Positions 16,433-25,115 of a stretch of 64,000 nucleotides of DNA are shown piece after piece (position 1 is the first letter of the stretch; each line of letters starts with the position of its first letter). Origin of the DNA: Flavobacterium endophyticum (GTDB taxonomy: Bacteria; Bacteroidota; Bacteroidia; Flavobacteriales; Flavobacteriaceae). The notes beneath the pieces were generated by a model. The model worked only from the letters and a program-made list of their open reading frames with translations, was not told the origin of the DNA and did not search any database. The translations under genes and the position numbers were made by a program. The stretch lies in NCBI RefSeq assembly GCF_003634455.1, contig NZ_RBLC01000001.1, forward strand, positions 2,002,417 through 2,066,416. The letters run 5' to 3'.

Positions 16433-18463
16433 CTATTTAGATAAGCTATAAAATCCCTTTTCAACAGTTGAGTGAAAAGGGATTTTTTCTTTTTCACAAG
16501 TTGCTTTCCATCTCTGTGTATCCGTTCTGTAGTTTGAAGCATCTGCCACAATCATTTTGGGTCTGGATTCCTGAAGGACTCTTTCAAGGTTTATTTTAGG
16601 CGATTGTGTCATGATTACGATATCAGGATGTAGGCCTTTTGGAAAAACACCAAGACTGTCAACAATTAAAATCCTGTTTTTATTAAAATAGGCTAGATTT
16701 TGTATTCTTTCTGTTTTGCTGATATGACTGAAATTCCCAACTAGATAAGGTCTGATAATAAAATTTAGATTCGCTTCGGATAAATTGTTGTTCGTATAAA
16801 CAACAATATTCTCTCCATTTCTTTCTACAAGAATTGTATTTCTTTTTGAATTAAATACAATTAATTCTTCTTGACTTTGGTTGAAGTACTTATTTCCAAA
16901 ATAAGCCAGCTGTAATAAAATTAGACTACTCAGAGCAAAAGATAATCTCTGAAAATTAGGTTGTTTTACCCAAAGCACAAAGGCCAATATAAGCACATAA
17001 CAAGCCACTAACATTTGCCAGCTAAAAGAAATATCTTGGAATATAAAAGATTCAAAGGAAGCTACCCAATTGATGATTTTGTTTAGTAGCGAGATGCTCC
17101 ATTCTAAACTCTTAGCAAGAAAAGTCGGAACAATATCAAAAAAGGCCCATACTAGTACAAAAACGCCCAAGGCCAGAATAAAGCCGAGCAACGGAAGCAC
17201 CAATAAATTCGTTATGAAGAACAATCCCGGGAATTGATGAAAATAGTATGTGCTTAATGGAAAAGTTCCGATCTGCGCTGCGAATGAAACCGTCAGGATG
17301 TCCCAGAAATATTTCAAAATCCAAGTTTTAGGTAGCCACACAGAAGAGAACAAAGGTTGCATCCATACGATAAAAAATAAGGCACAATAGCTAAGCTGGA
17401 AGCCAATGTCGAAAATAAAGGAAGGCTCAAAGAGCAAAATAAACAGCATCGACACAATTAGTGTATGGAAGATGTTTGTTTTTCTACGAGCATATTTTCC
17501 GACAGCGACAAAACTGAACATTACTACGGAACGCGTAACAGAAGGAGAAAACCCAGCGATTATCGCGAAAGCCCACAAAAAGGATAGAAGTATTGCAATT
17601 TTTATAAAATTACCCCATCTGGTTTTTGGCAATCCGCCCAAAAGAAATCCGATGAAAATCATGATGCAGCCTACATGGAGTCCGGAAACGGATAAAATGT
17701 GCACAGCACCTGCAAGTTGATAATCTTTCAGCAATTCAGGAGAAATGTCTTGCTGCTGTCCTAAGATCAAGGCTATGACAACATTGAGTTCTTCATTTTT
17801 AAAACCTGAACTTTTAAGATTTTTGATGATAGTGTTTCGAAATTCAGAGGCGTAATACCAAATGTTTTTATCAATCTTTTGGCTTACCTTGATCTCTGAA
17901 ACATTCGCATATAGCTGACCATAAATTGATTTGTTGGCTAGATATTTCCTATAATCAAATTGGTTGGGATTGCTTGGCGCTCGGGGTTCCGATATCGTGC
18001 CGTATACATAAAGTCTGGAACCAATAGTAAAATCTTGTTTTAGCCCTTCTTTACTTATGCTCAACAAGATTTTTCCTTTGGCATTAGAAGTATCTATAGA
18101 ACAAACCTTAGCAATATAACGTTCATTAGAAGCATTGCTTCTTAATTTCTCATGAAGGGCAACTTCTACATGATGGTCATCCTGGTCAATTTTGTGACTA
18201 TAATGGTTTTTGAAAAATCGTTCGTTGTGAATAGCTTGCGTTGAGACGCCAATGCTGAAAAATACCAGATAAGCCGCTATTCCAAAATAGATTTTTTGCA
18301 AGAAATCTTTCTTGGAGAAATAATAGGCTATTCCAAAAATAATCAAGGAGGTGCTACAAAATAGTAAAGAAAATTTTGGGCTTGGTTCAGTGTAAAATGC
18401 GGCGAGTACTCCTAGAATAAACCAAATGGCGATTCTAGCTAACGGGAATTTCAGTATTTTCAT
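16433..18463 (-). CDS. comEC: ComEC/Rec2-type DNA uptake channel protein
   Basis: ComEC forms the inner-membrane channel for single-stranded DNA in natural transformation. I prefer ATG 18463 (MKILKFPLARI, 676 residues) over 18490. There are N-terminal membrane helices, a DUF4131-like beta domain (about 95-200), then the competence domain with VHILSVSGLHVG (near 255), the conserved ComEC signature, and many helices. The C-terminal part (about 545-676) resembles a metallo-beta-lactamase-like fold but has no HxHxDH metal motif, so nuclease activity there is unlikely. The gene starts 36 bp after the NlpC/P60 gene stop on the same strand. Confidence 0.88.
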   Translation of the reverse strand: MKILKFPLARIAIWFILGVLAAFYTEPSPKFSLLFCSTSLIIFGIAYYFSKKDFLQKIYFGIAAYLVFFSIGVSTQAIHNERFFKNHYSHKIDQDDHHVEVALHEKLRSNASNERYIAKVCSIDTSNAKGKILLSISKEGLKQDFTIGSRLYVYGTISEPRAPSNPNQFDYRKYLANKSIYGQLYANVSEIKVSQKIDKNIWYYASEFRNTIIKNLKSSGFKNEELNVVIALILGQQQDISPELLKDYQLAGAVHILSVSGLHVGCIMIFIGFLLGGLPKTRWGNFIKIAILLSFLWAFAIIAGFSPSVTRSVVMFSFVAVGKYARRKTNIFHTLIVSMLFILLFEPSFIFDIGFQLSYCALFFIVWMQPLFSSVWLPKTWILKYFWDILTVSFAAQIGTFPLSTYYFHQFPGLFFITNLLVLPLLGFILALGVFVLVWAFFDIVPTFLAKSLEWSISLLNKIINWVASFESFIFQDISFSWQMLVACYVLILAFVLWVKQPNFQRLSFALSSLILLQLAYFGNKYFNQSQEELIVFNSKRNTILVERNGENIVVYTNNNLSEANLNFIIRPYLVGNFSHISKTERIQNLAYFNKNRILIVDSLGVFPKGLHPDIVIMTQSPKINLERVLQESRPKMIVADASNYRTDTQRWKATCEKEKIPFHSTVEKGFYSLSK
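16451..16489 (+). terminator. terminator of the peptide operon, inside the comEC 3' end
   Basis: AAATCCCTTTTC pairs with GAAAAGGGATTT across an 11-nt loop and runs into a T-rich tract on plus. It ends the thioredoxin-gene transcript but lies wholly within the last codons of convergent comEC (stop at 16433). Confidence 0.8.
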
Positions 18464-18499
18464 AAAAACGAAAATACGAAAAATTAACAAAAAATGTAG

Positions 18500-19165
18500 T
18501 TATTGTTGGATAATTCTGTTAACCTGAGCAAATGTTCTTTTGTAGTACGGCTCATTTGTTGAAGAAACAACAACGCCTTTGCTGGTAGAAGAATGGATGA
18601 ACTTTATCTCATCGCCTATTTTTTCAATGACAACTCCAACATGATTGATTACTCTTCTTCCATTAGTTCGAAAGAAAATTAGATCACCCTTTTTGATGTC
18701 GTTGGTATCAACTTTTTCGCCAACCATAGCCATGTCATGTGAGCTTCTAGGTAGTTTTATGTCAAAAAGATTAAAAACGGCAGTAACCATTCCTGAACAA
18801 TCCATTCCTGCAGTTGTAGTACCGCCTCCGCGATATCTCACGCCTAGGAAATTCATGGCATTGTTAATTAATTGTAAGGAGATATAACTTTCAGTAGGTG
18901 TCGAAACAACAAGATCCGGATCTTCTTGTTCAACAATTACAGATTTTTTATTTTTAAGAGGTTTTGTGTTTTTTGAAACTTTTGCCTTTTCGGCAACTAC
19001 CGGTGCTGGTTTTTCGGCAACGATAGTGTTTTTCTTTTCTGCAGGCTTTTCGTAAACTCCTTTTTTAAGAGCTTCCTTTTTAGTGGTAATAATTTGTGAG
19101 TGGCCTAATGTCGATACTAATAAAAGCAGCGGTAAGAACAGAAATAAGATTTTTTTTGCAGACAT
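18500..19165 (-). CDS. NlpC/P60 cell-wall endopeptidase
   Basis: C40 peptidases cut peptidoglycan stem peptides. This 221-residue protein has a signal peptide (about 1-23), a Lys/Pro/Val-rich linker (about 28-85), and a C-terminal NlpC/P60 domain with the triad DCSGMV (Cys123), NHVGVVI (His175) and FIHSST (His191), plus GDLIFFRT. The linker suggests it reaches through or along the wall. It lies upstream of comEC on the same strand. No promoter match is obvious in the 293-bp spacer upstream, which also holds no gene that I can see. Confidence 0.9.
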   Translation of the reverse strand: MSAKKILFLFLPLLLLVSTLGHSQIITTKKEALKKGVYEKPAEKKNTIVAEKPAPVVAEKAKVSKNTKPLKNKKSVIVEQEDPDLVVSTPTESYISLQLINNAMNFLGVRYRGGGTTTAGMDCSGMVTAVFNLFDIKLPRSSHDMAMVGEKVDTNDIKKGDLIFFRTNGRRVINHVGVVIEKIGDEIKFIHSSTSKGVVVSSTNEPYYKRTFAQVNRIIQQ

Positions 19166-19458
19166 ATTTTATTTTTTATTTTTCAGCAAAAACAAAGACT
19201 TAGGGGCGTATTTGCTTTAGATTTATTAATAAAATTCCGTAGAATTACTTGTTTTTCAAATGCTATAGTTTTAAATATAAACGAACAGATGACATGATTA
19301 TTATATAACAGATTCCAAATATAATGTAAATTCTCTTAAATGGACAAAAATCTTATCAAGAAATTGTTAGTAACTATTTTATTAAAAGAATTTTTGACTT
19401 GAAATTAAGTTTCAATTGGTTGATTTTTAGCTTATTATTTTCGTGTGTTAAGTAAGTG

Positions 19459-20574
19459 TTATTTTTTAAGCTTATCAACAATCAATTGAGCTGTTTTCTC
19501 GCTGGCTCCAATGCCTCCCAGCTTTTTTTCTAAAATTTCATAGTCTTGGAGAAGCTTCTCTCTTTGGCTGGTTTCTAAGATTTTATGCAATTCCTTTTTA
19601 ATCCTTTTTGGATTGCAGTCGTTCTGAATTAATTCGGTAACAACTTCTTTGTCCATTATCAAATTGACCAGCGATATGTATTTTAATGTGATGATTCGTT
19701 TGGCTATCTGGTAAGAAATCCAATTTCCTTTATAACAAACTACTTCAGGAACTTTAAACAAAGCTGTTTCTAAAGTAGCAGTTCCAGAAGTCACAAGAGC
19801 TGCAGAAGAAATGCTTAGCAGATCGTAAGTCCTGTTCGAAATAAAATGTACATTTTTGTTCTTTAAAAATTGCTCATAAAAAGAATATTCTTGGCTTGGA
19901 GCACCCGCAATTACAAACTGATACGCTGGAAAATCTTTAGCTACAGCAAGCATTTCCGATAGCATTTTAGCAATTTCTTGTTTTCGGCTGCCCGGCAAAA
20001 GTGCAATTATTGGTTTTTCATCTAGGCTAAACTCTTTTCTGAATGATTCTTCATCCACATGTTTTCTGTTGTGGATGGCATCAATCAAGGGATGGCCGAC
20101 AAATGCTACAGGGAAATTATGTTTCTTCTCGTAAAAATCTTTTTCAAAAGGAAGAATGACATACATGAAATCAACATCTCGCTTGATCGCTTTGATACGA
20201 TTTTCTTTCCAGGCCCAAATTTGAGGAGAGATATAATAGTGAGTCGGGATTCCGATTTCTTTTGCCCATTTGGCAATTCGCATATTGAATCCCGGGTAAT
20301 CAATAAAAATGATAGCGTCTGGCTTAAATTCGGAAATGTCGGCTTTGCAACGTTTTATGTTGTTCAGAATCGTTTTTAGATTCATGACAACTTCTGCAAA
20401 TCCCATAAAGGCTAGGTCGCGGTAGTGTTTTACTAAGGTTCCGCCCGCTTGCTGCATGAGATCGCCTCCCCAAAAACGAATTTCAGCTTGTGGGTCTTTT
20501 TTAAAAATGGCTTTCATCAAATTAGAACCGTGAAGGTCGCCTGATGCTTCTCCTGCAATAATGTAGTATTTCAT
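19459..20574 (-). CDS. lpxB: lipid-A-disaccharide synthase
   Basis: LpxB joins UDP-diacylglucosamine to lipid X to form the lipid A disaccharide, on the inner-membrane surface. The 371-residue protein matches along its length: MKYYIIAGEASGDLHGSNL at the N-terminus, 'FIDYPGFNMRIAKWAKEIG' and HYYISPQIWAWKENRIK near 105-130, LLPGSRKQEI near 195, and TSGTATLETAL near 263, all standard GT19 landmarks. It follows surE by 28 bp on the same strand, so the two probably share a transcript. Confidence 0.96.
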   Translation of the reverse strand: MKYYIIAGEASGDLHGSNLMKAIFKKDPQAEIRFWGGDLMQQAGGTLVKHYRDLAFMGFAEVVMNLKTILNNIKRCKADISEFKPDAIIFIDYPGFNMRIAKWAKEIGIPTHYYISPQIWAWKENRIKAIKRDVDFMYVILPFEKDFYEKKHNFPVAFVGHPLIDAIHNRKHVDEESFRKEFSLDEKPIIALLPGSRKQEIAKMLSEMLAVAKDFPAYQFVIAGAPSQEYSFYEQFLKNKNVHFISNRTYDLLSISSAALVTSGTATLETALFKVPEVVCYKGNWISYQIAKRIITLKYISLVNLIMDKEVVTELIQNDCNPKRIKKELHKILETSQREKLLQDYEILEKKLGGIGASEKTAQLIVDKLKK

Positions 20575-20602
20575 ATCTTGAACAATTTAAAACTGAACTG
20601 AA

Positions 20603-21385
20603 TCAATTTTTGTCGTTTAATTTCCATGTGTTTAATGTCTGTATGGCATGGTGGGCTGTCAGGTCAAATTGTACAGGTACTAAAGAAATATAGCCGTGTT
20701 TTAAAGCCCATTCGTCGGTGTCTTCACCATTGTCTTGATTGATGAATTTTCCAGTCAGCCAGTAGTAATCACGCCCCATCGGAGAAGTTCTTTTGTCAAA
20801 TTTTTCTGCCCACATCGCTTTTGCTTGCCTGCAGACTTTTATTCCTTTTATTTCTTTTTCCTGCAATTTTGGGAAATTTACATTTAGGATGACACCTTCT
20901 GGAAGACCGTTTTCTAAAACTTCTAAGGCAATCTTCTTGATGAACTTTTTGGTAGGCTCGAAATCAGCATTCCAGTCATAATTAAGTAGTGAAAAACCAA
21001 TAGCAGGGATTCCTTCAATTCCAGCTTCAACAGCGGCGCTCATGGTTCCAGAATAAATTACGTTGATAGAAGAATTAGAGCCGTGGTTTATGCCCGAAAC
21101 GCAAAGGTCTGGCTTTCTTTTCAAGACCTCATTCACGGCAAATTTTACGCAGTCTACCGGAGTTCCGGAACACGAATATTCGATATCGACATCATTTCCG
21201 ACAGTTATTTTGTTGAGATATAAAGTATTGTTGATGGTGATGGCATGGCCTGTAGCGGATTGCGGGCTATCAGGAGCAACCACAACCACTTCGCCAATTT
21301 CTTTCATTACGCTGATCAAGGTACGGATTCCTGGAGCAGAAATTCCATCGTCGTTGGTAACTAAAATTAAAGGTTTCTTTCCCAT
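20603..21385 (-). CDS. surE: 5'/3'-nucleotidase SurE
   Basis: SurE is a metal-dependent nucleoside monophosphate phosphatase linked to stationary-phase survival. The 260-residue protein has the metal site NDDG (Asp12, Asp13), GTPVDCVKFA, and SGINHGSNSSINVIYSGTM, all conserved in the family. It is the first gene of a likely surE-lpxB unit. Length is normal for SurE. I found no exact TAnnTTTG match in its upstream spacer. Confidence 0.96.
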   Translation of the reverse strand: MGKKPLILVTNDDGISAPGIRTLISVMKEIGEVVVVAPDSPQSATGHAITINNTLYLNKITVGNDVDIEYSCSGTPVDCVKFAVNEVLKRKPDLCVSGINHGSNSSINVIYSGTMSAAVEAGIEGIPAIGFSLLNYDWNADFEPTKKFIKKIALEVLENGLPEGVILNVNFPKLQEKEIKGIKVCRQAKAMWAEKFDKRTSPMGRDYYWLTGKFINQDNGEDTDEWALKHGYISLVPVQFDLTAHHAIQTLNTWKLNDKN

Positions 21386-21524
21386 TTTAAAGTTTTTGCC
21401 TGATTGTTTATCTTGAAAATAAAGACTTTATTGTTTTTTATGATGTAAAATTCGGACATGAAAATGACCTTCGCCGATTACAAAAATAACCTTTTTTAAA
21501 GTTTCTCAATGTTACAAAATTATA

Positions 21525-21532
21525 TAACTTTG
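21525..21532 (+). promoter_or_regulatory. -7 box upstream of the tail-specific protease
   Basis: TAACTTTG, an exact TAnnTTTG match, in the spacer divergent to surE, giving a leader of roughly 120 nt if translation starts at 21659. No TTG at the expected -33 spacing. Confidence 0.45.
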
Positions 21533-21658
21533 AAACTTGTAGAAATAGCCCTTCTGCAATGATTTAGACTTTTGACCCATCCAAATCATCTTTAACAAAA
21601 AATTATGCGGTTTAAAAAATCGTGGCATAATTTTTTCAGTAATTTAGAACAAAATTTG

Positions 21659-23899
21659 ATGAATGCTATAATGGAGTTTATGAAAAGAAATTATAAGATA
21701 TTATTGGTTGTAGTTGCACTTTCTGCAGCCTTATGGAGTTTCGTTCCAAGAGAAGTAAAAAATGACCCTGAAAAAGACAAGCTGCTTCTGGAGCTTTTGA
21801 CATTTGTTATTGAGCGCGGTCATTATGATCCGGCAAAAATTGATGATACTTTTTCAAAAGGAGTTTACAAAGATTATTTGGAAGCAATTGATCCTTCAAA
21901 AAGATTTTTCCTTCAGTCGGATATTGACGAGTTCTCAAAATATGAGACAAAACTTGACGACCAGATTTTAGGCCGAGATTTGTCGTTTTTTGACTTGACG
22001 TATAATCGTCTGCTTCAAAGAATCGACGAAAGCAAAAAATATTATAAAGATATTTTATCAAAACCTTTTGATTATAAAAAGGATGAGACTTTCAATACCG
22101 ATTACGAAGAACATTCTTATGCAAAGAATTCTAGTGAGTTGAGAGAAAGATGGTACAAGCAAATCAAGCTTTCTACCTTGTCTTCTCTTACGAATAAGCT
22201 AGAAATTCAAGAAGGTAAAAAAGCTTCTGACACTGACGAATTTTCAGATTTGACAGAAAAAGAAAAAGCGGATAAAGAGAAAAAACAAAAAGAAGAGAAG
22301 AAGGAAATCGAGAAAAAACCTTTTGATGTTCTCGAAAAAGAAACCAGAGAAAGCCAGCTGAAATCATTAGATGAATATTTCGGATTTATCAAAGACTTGG
22401 ATAGAGACGATTGGTTTTCGGTTTATATCAATTCGATTGCTACACGATTTGACCCACATACTTCCTATTTCGCCCCAGACGACAAAGAGCGTTTTGACGT
22501 TAGCATGAGCGGAAAATTAGAAGGTATTGGAGCGCGTCTTCAAAAGAAAAATGATTTTACCGAAATTACAGAATTGATTTCTGGCGGTCCGGCTTGGAGA
22601 GGAAAACAATTAGAGCCTGGAGACGTAGTCTTGAAAGTGGGACAAGGTGACAAAGAGCCTGTAGATGTGGTAGGAATGAGAATTGATGATGTCGTTAAAA
22701 AAATCAAAGGACCAAAAGGAACTGAAGTTAGGCTTACGATAAAGAAAACAGACGGAACGATCAAAGTGATTTCTATCATTAGAGATGAAGTTGAGATTGA
22801 AGAAACGTATGCAAAATCAAGCGTTGTAGAAAAAGACGGAAAGAAATACGGAATTATCTATCTGCCAAAATTCTATATCGATTTTGAAAACGAAGATAGC
22901 CGCGATGCAGGAAAAGATATCGCCCTTGAAGTCGAAAGACTAAAACAAGCTGGAGTACAAGGAATTGTGATGGATGTCCGCGATAATGGTGGAGGTTCTT
23001 TAAAAACAGTTGTTGATATTGCAGGATTGTTTATCGATCAAGGACCGATTGTGCAAATCAAATCTGCAGGCAAGAAAAAAGAAATCCTATACGATAAAGA
23101 TCCTAAAATTCAATGGGATGGTCCATTGGTAGTGATGGTAAATAGTTTCTCGGCTTCGGCTTCAGAAATATTAGCAGCAGCAATCCAAGATTACAAAAGA
23201 GGTGTAATCATAGGAAGCACGCAGACTTACGGTAAAGGAACGGTACAGAATGTTATCGATTTGAATCAGTTTGTACGCAGCAATTCTATGGGCGACTTAG
23301 GAGCTTTAAAAACTACGACGCAAAAATTCTATAGAATCAACGGAGGTTCAACCCAATTGAATGGTGTTTCAAGTGATGTTGCTTTGCCAGACCGTTATTC
23401 ATATATCAAAATGGGCGAACGCGATATTGACAATGCGATGCCTTGGGATAAAATCGATGCGGCTGACTATAAAGTTTGGAACAAACAAAGCAATTTTGAT
23501 CTAGCTGTAGAAAACAGTAAGAGAAGAATGGAACAAAGCGACCAATTCAAGTTGATTGAAGAAAACGCAAGATGGATCAAAGAAAGACAAGAAGAGAAAA
23601 ATTTCAGTTTAAATATTGATAAATTCAAGCAAGAACAAGCCTCTCTTGAAGAAAAAGCTAAAAAATACAAAGCCATCACAGATTATAAAAACAGCTTGAA
23701 ATTCACTTCATTGCCTTACGAAAATGAAATGATCAAGAATGATAATCTGCTAAAGGAAAAAAGAGATCGTTGGCACGAAAGCCTTTCCAAAGATGTTTAT
23801 GTAGAAGAAGCGTTAAATGTTCTTGACGACTTGCAACCGAAAACAGCGATTAAAGGAACTGTAAATGTTAAAAAGAAAGATAAATTAGTGAAGTCGTAA
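21659..23899 (+). CDS. prc: carboxy-terminal processing (tail-specific) protease
   Basis: Prc-type proteases (S41) cut periplasmic proteins from the C-terminus. ATG at 21659 (MNAIMEFMKRNYK, about 746 residues) is preferred to 21605 because it places the signal anchor (KILLVVVALSAALWSF) near the N-terminus. A long N-terminal helical domain with DPSKRFFLQSDID precedes a PDZ domain (about 235-325), then the protease core with the serine in NSFSASASE and the lysine in TQTYGKGTVQN. The C-terminal part is charged and helical, as in E. coli Prc. The permease gene starts 19 bp after. Confidence 0.92.
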   Translation: MNAIMEFMKRNYKILLVVVALSAALWSFVPREVKNDPEKDKLLLELLTFVIERGHYDPAKIDDTFSKGVYKDYLEAIDPSKRFFLQSDIDEFSKYETKLDDQILGRDLSFFDLTYNRLLQRIDESKKYYKDILSKPFDYKKDETFNTDYEEHSYAKNSSELRERWYKQIKLSTLSSLTNKLEIQEGKKASDTDEFSDLTEKEKADKEKKQKEEKKEIEKKPFDVLEKETRESQLKSLDEYFGFIKDLDRDDWFSVYINSIATRFDPHTSYFAPDDKERFDVSMSGKLEGIGARLQKKNDFTEITELISGGPAWRGKQLEPGDVVLKVGQGDKEPVDVVGMRIDDVVKKIKGPKGTEVRLTIKKTDGTIKVISIIRDEVEIEETYAKSSVVEKDGKKYGIIYLPKFYIDFENEDSRDAGKDIALEVERLKQAGVQGIVMDVRDNGGGSLKTVVDIAGLFIDQGPIVQIKSAGKKKEILYDKDPKIQWDGPLVVMVNSFSASASEILAAAIQDYKRGVIIGSTQTYGKGTVQNVIDLNQFVRSNSMGDLGALKTTTQKFYRINGGSTQLNGVSSDVALPDRYSYIKMGERDIDNAMPWDKIDAADYKVWNKQSNFDLAVENSKRRMEQSDQFKLIEENARWIKERQEEKNFSLNIDKFKQEQASLEEKAKKYKAITDYKNSLKFTSLPYENEMIKNDNLLKEKRDRWHESLSKDVYVEEALNVLDDLQPKTAIKGTVNVKKKDKLVKS

Positions 23900-23918
23900 T
23901 TGGCTCAAGGATATTTTA

Positions 23919-25025
23919 ATGAGTAGATCCACACAATCATTATCAAGAATAGCGCTCCAGAAGTTCAAAAAGAATTTCTGGGGCGTTTTCAGTTTTGGAT
24001 TTATTCTACTGCTGATGCTCTTTTCGATATTTGCTTATGTCTTGGCGCCAGATAATTCCGAAAATGCGAATTGGGGTGACCTGACAATTCGCTCAAAAAA
24101 ACCTGGCTTTGAAGTCAAGATGCTTTCCATTCCCCTAAAAGAAAAGATACAGTCTGGTTTTTGGGATTATTTTTTCGGACACGAACAAAAATTTTCAAAA
24201 GAACCAATTTCTAGCTTTATCATAGAAAAGGATAAGATTGTTTATACGCTCTATAGCGACGATCCAAAAGTTATCATACAAAAAGAAACAACTCTGAAAG
24301 ATTTCCCAGGATATACTAATCTAGAAGACGTCTCAAAGGAATATATAAAAACTCAAAAATTTTATTTAGGAACCGACAAAGCCGGAAGGGATTACCTAAG
24401 CCGAATGCTTGTAGGATCAAGAGTTTCAATTTCTATTGGATTCGTAGCCGTATTCATCTCACTTGTTGTCGGCCTATTTTTTGGCGCCATTGGCGGTTAT
24501 TATGGAGGAAAAGTAGACGCGTTTGTCATGTGGTTGGTCAATATTATATGGTCAATTCCCACATTGTTGCTTGTTATAGCAATCACTTTAAGTCTTGGGA
24601 AAGGCTTCTGGCAGGTTTTTGTCGCCGTTGGCCTTACGATGTGGGTAGAAGTAGCCAGGGTTGTGAGAGGCCAAATTATTTCTGTAAAAGAAATGCAATA
24701 TGTTACTGCAGCAAAAGCATTAGGTTATAATAATTTGAGAATAATAGTACATCATATTCTTCCAAATATCATGGCGCCAGTCATTGTTATTTCTGCGGCT
24801 AATTTTGCTTCGGCGATCCTAGTAGAAAGTGGACTCAGCTTTTTAGGACTTGGCGCACAACCTCCTGTTCCAAGCTGGGGAGGAATGATAAAAGATTATT
24901 ATGGCGATATCATTTTAGACAAGCCTTATTTAGCCATGGTTCCAGGAACCGCTATAATGTTACTTACATTAGCTTTTATGATGATGGGAAATGCACTTCG
25001 AGATGCGCTGGATGTTAAGAATTGA
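23919..25025 (+). CDS. OppC/DppC-type ABC transporter permease
   Basis: This is the second inner-membrane subunit of peptide-type ABC importers. The 368-residue protein has an N-terminal helix (about 18-43), the motif LGTDKAGRDYLSRMLVGSR before the core, several more helices, and the EAA loop AAKALGYNNLRIIVHHILP (near 262-280) that contacts the ATPase. Between helix 1 and the core is a soluble segment of about 90 residues, longer than in E. coli OppC but familiar in Bacteroidota. No partner permease, ATPase or binding protein lies nearby; they must be elsewhere. Confidence 0.88.
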   Translation: MSRSTQSLSRIALQKFKKNFWGVFSFGFILLLMLFSIFAYVLAPDNSENANWGDLTIRSKKPGFEVKMLSIPLKEKIQSGFWDYFFGHEQKFSKEPISSFIIEKDKIVYTLYSDDPKVIIQKETTLKDFPGYTNLEDVSKEYIKTQKFYLGTDKAGRDYLSRMLVGSRVSISIGFVAVFISLVVGLFFGAIGGYYGGKVDAFVMWLVNIIWSIPTLLLVIAITLSLGKGFWQVFVAVGLTMWVEVARVVRGQIISVKEMQYVTAAKALGYNNLRIIVHHILPNIMAPVIVISAANFASAILVESGLSFLGLGAQPPVPSWGGMIKDYYGDIILDKPYLAMVPGTAIMLLTLAFMMMGNALRDALDVKN

Positions 25026-25115
25026 TTACCATGTCTGCATTTTAACGTTTTTTTAATGTTATTTGGGTCTAGTGAAAAAAAATAATATATTTTTACTACA
25101 CCTAAACTTAACAAT

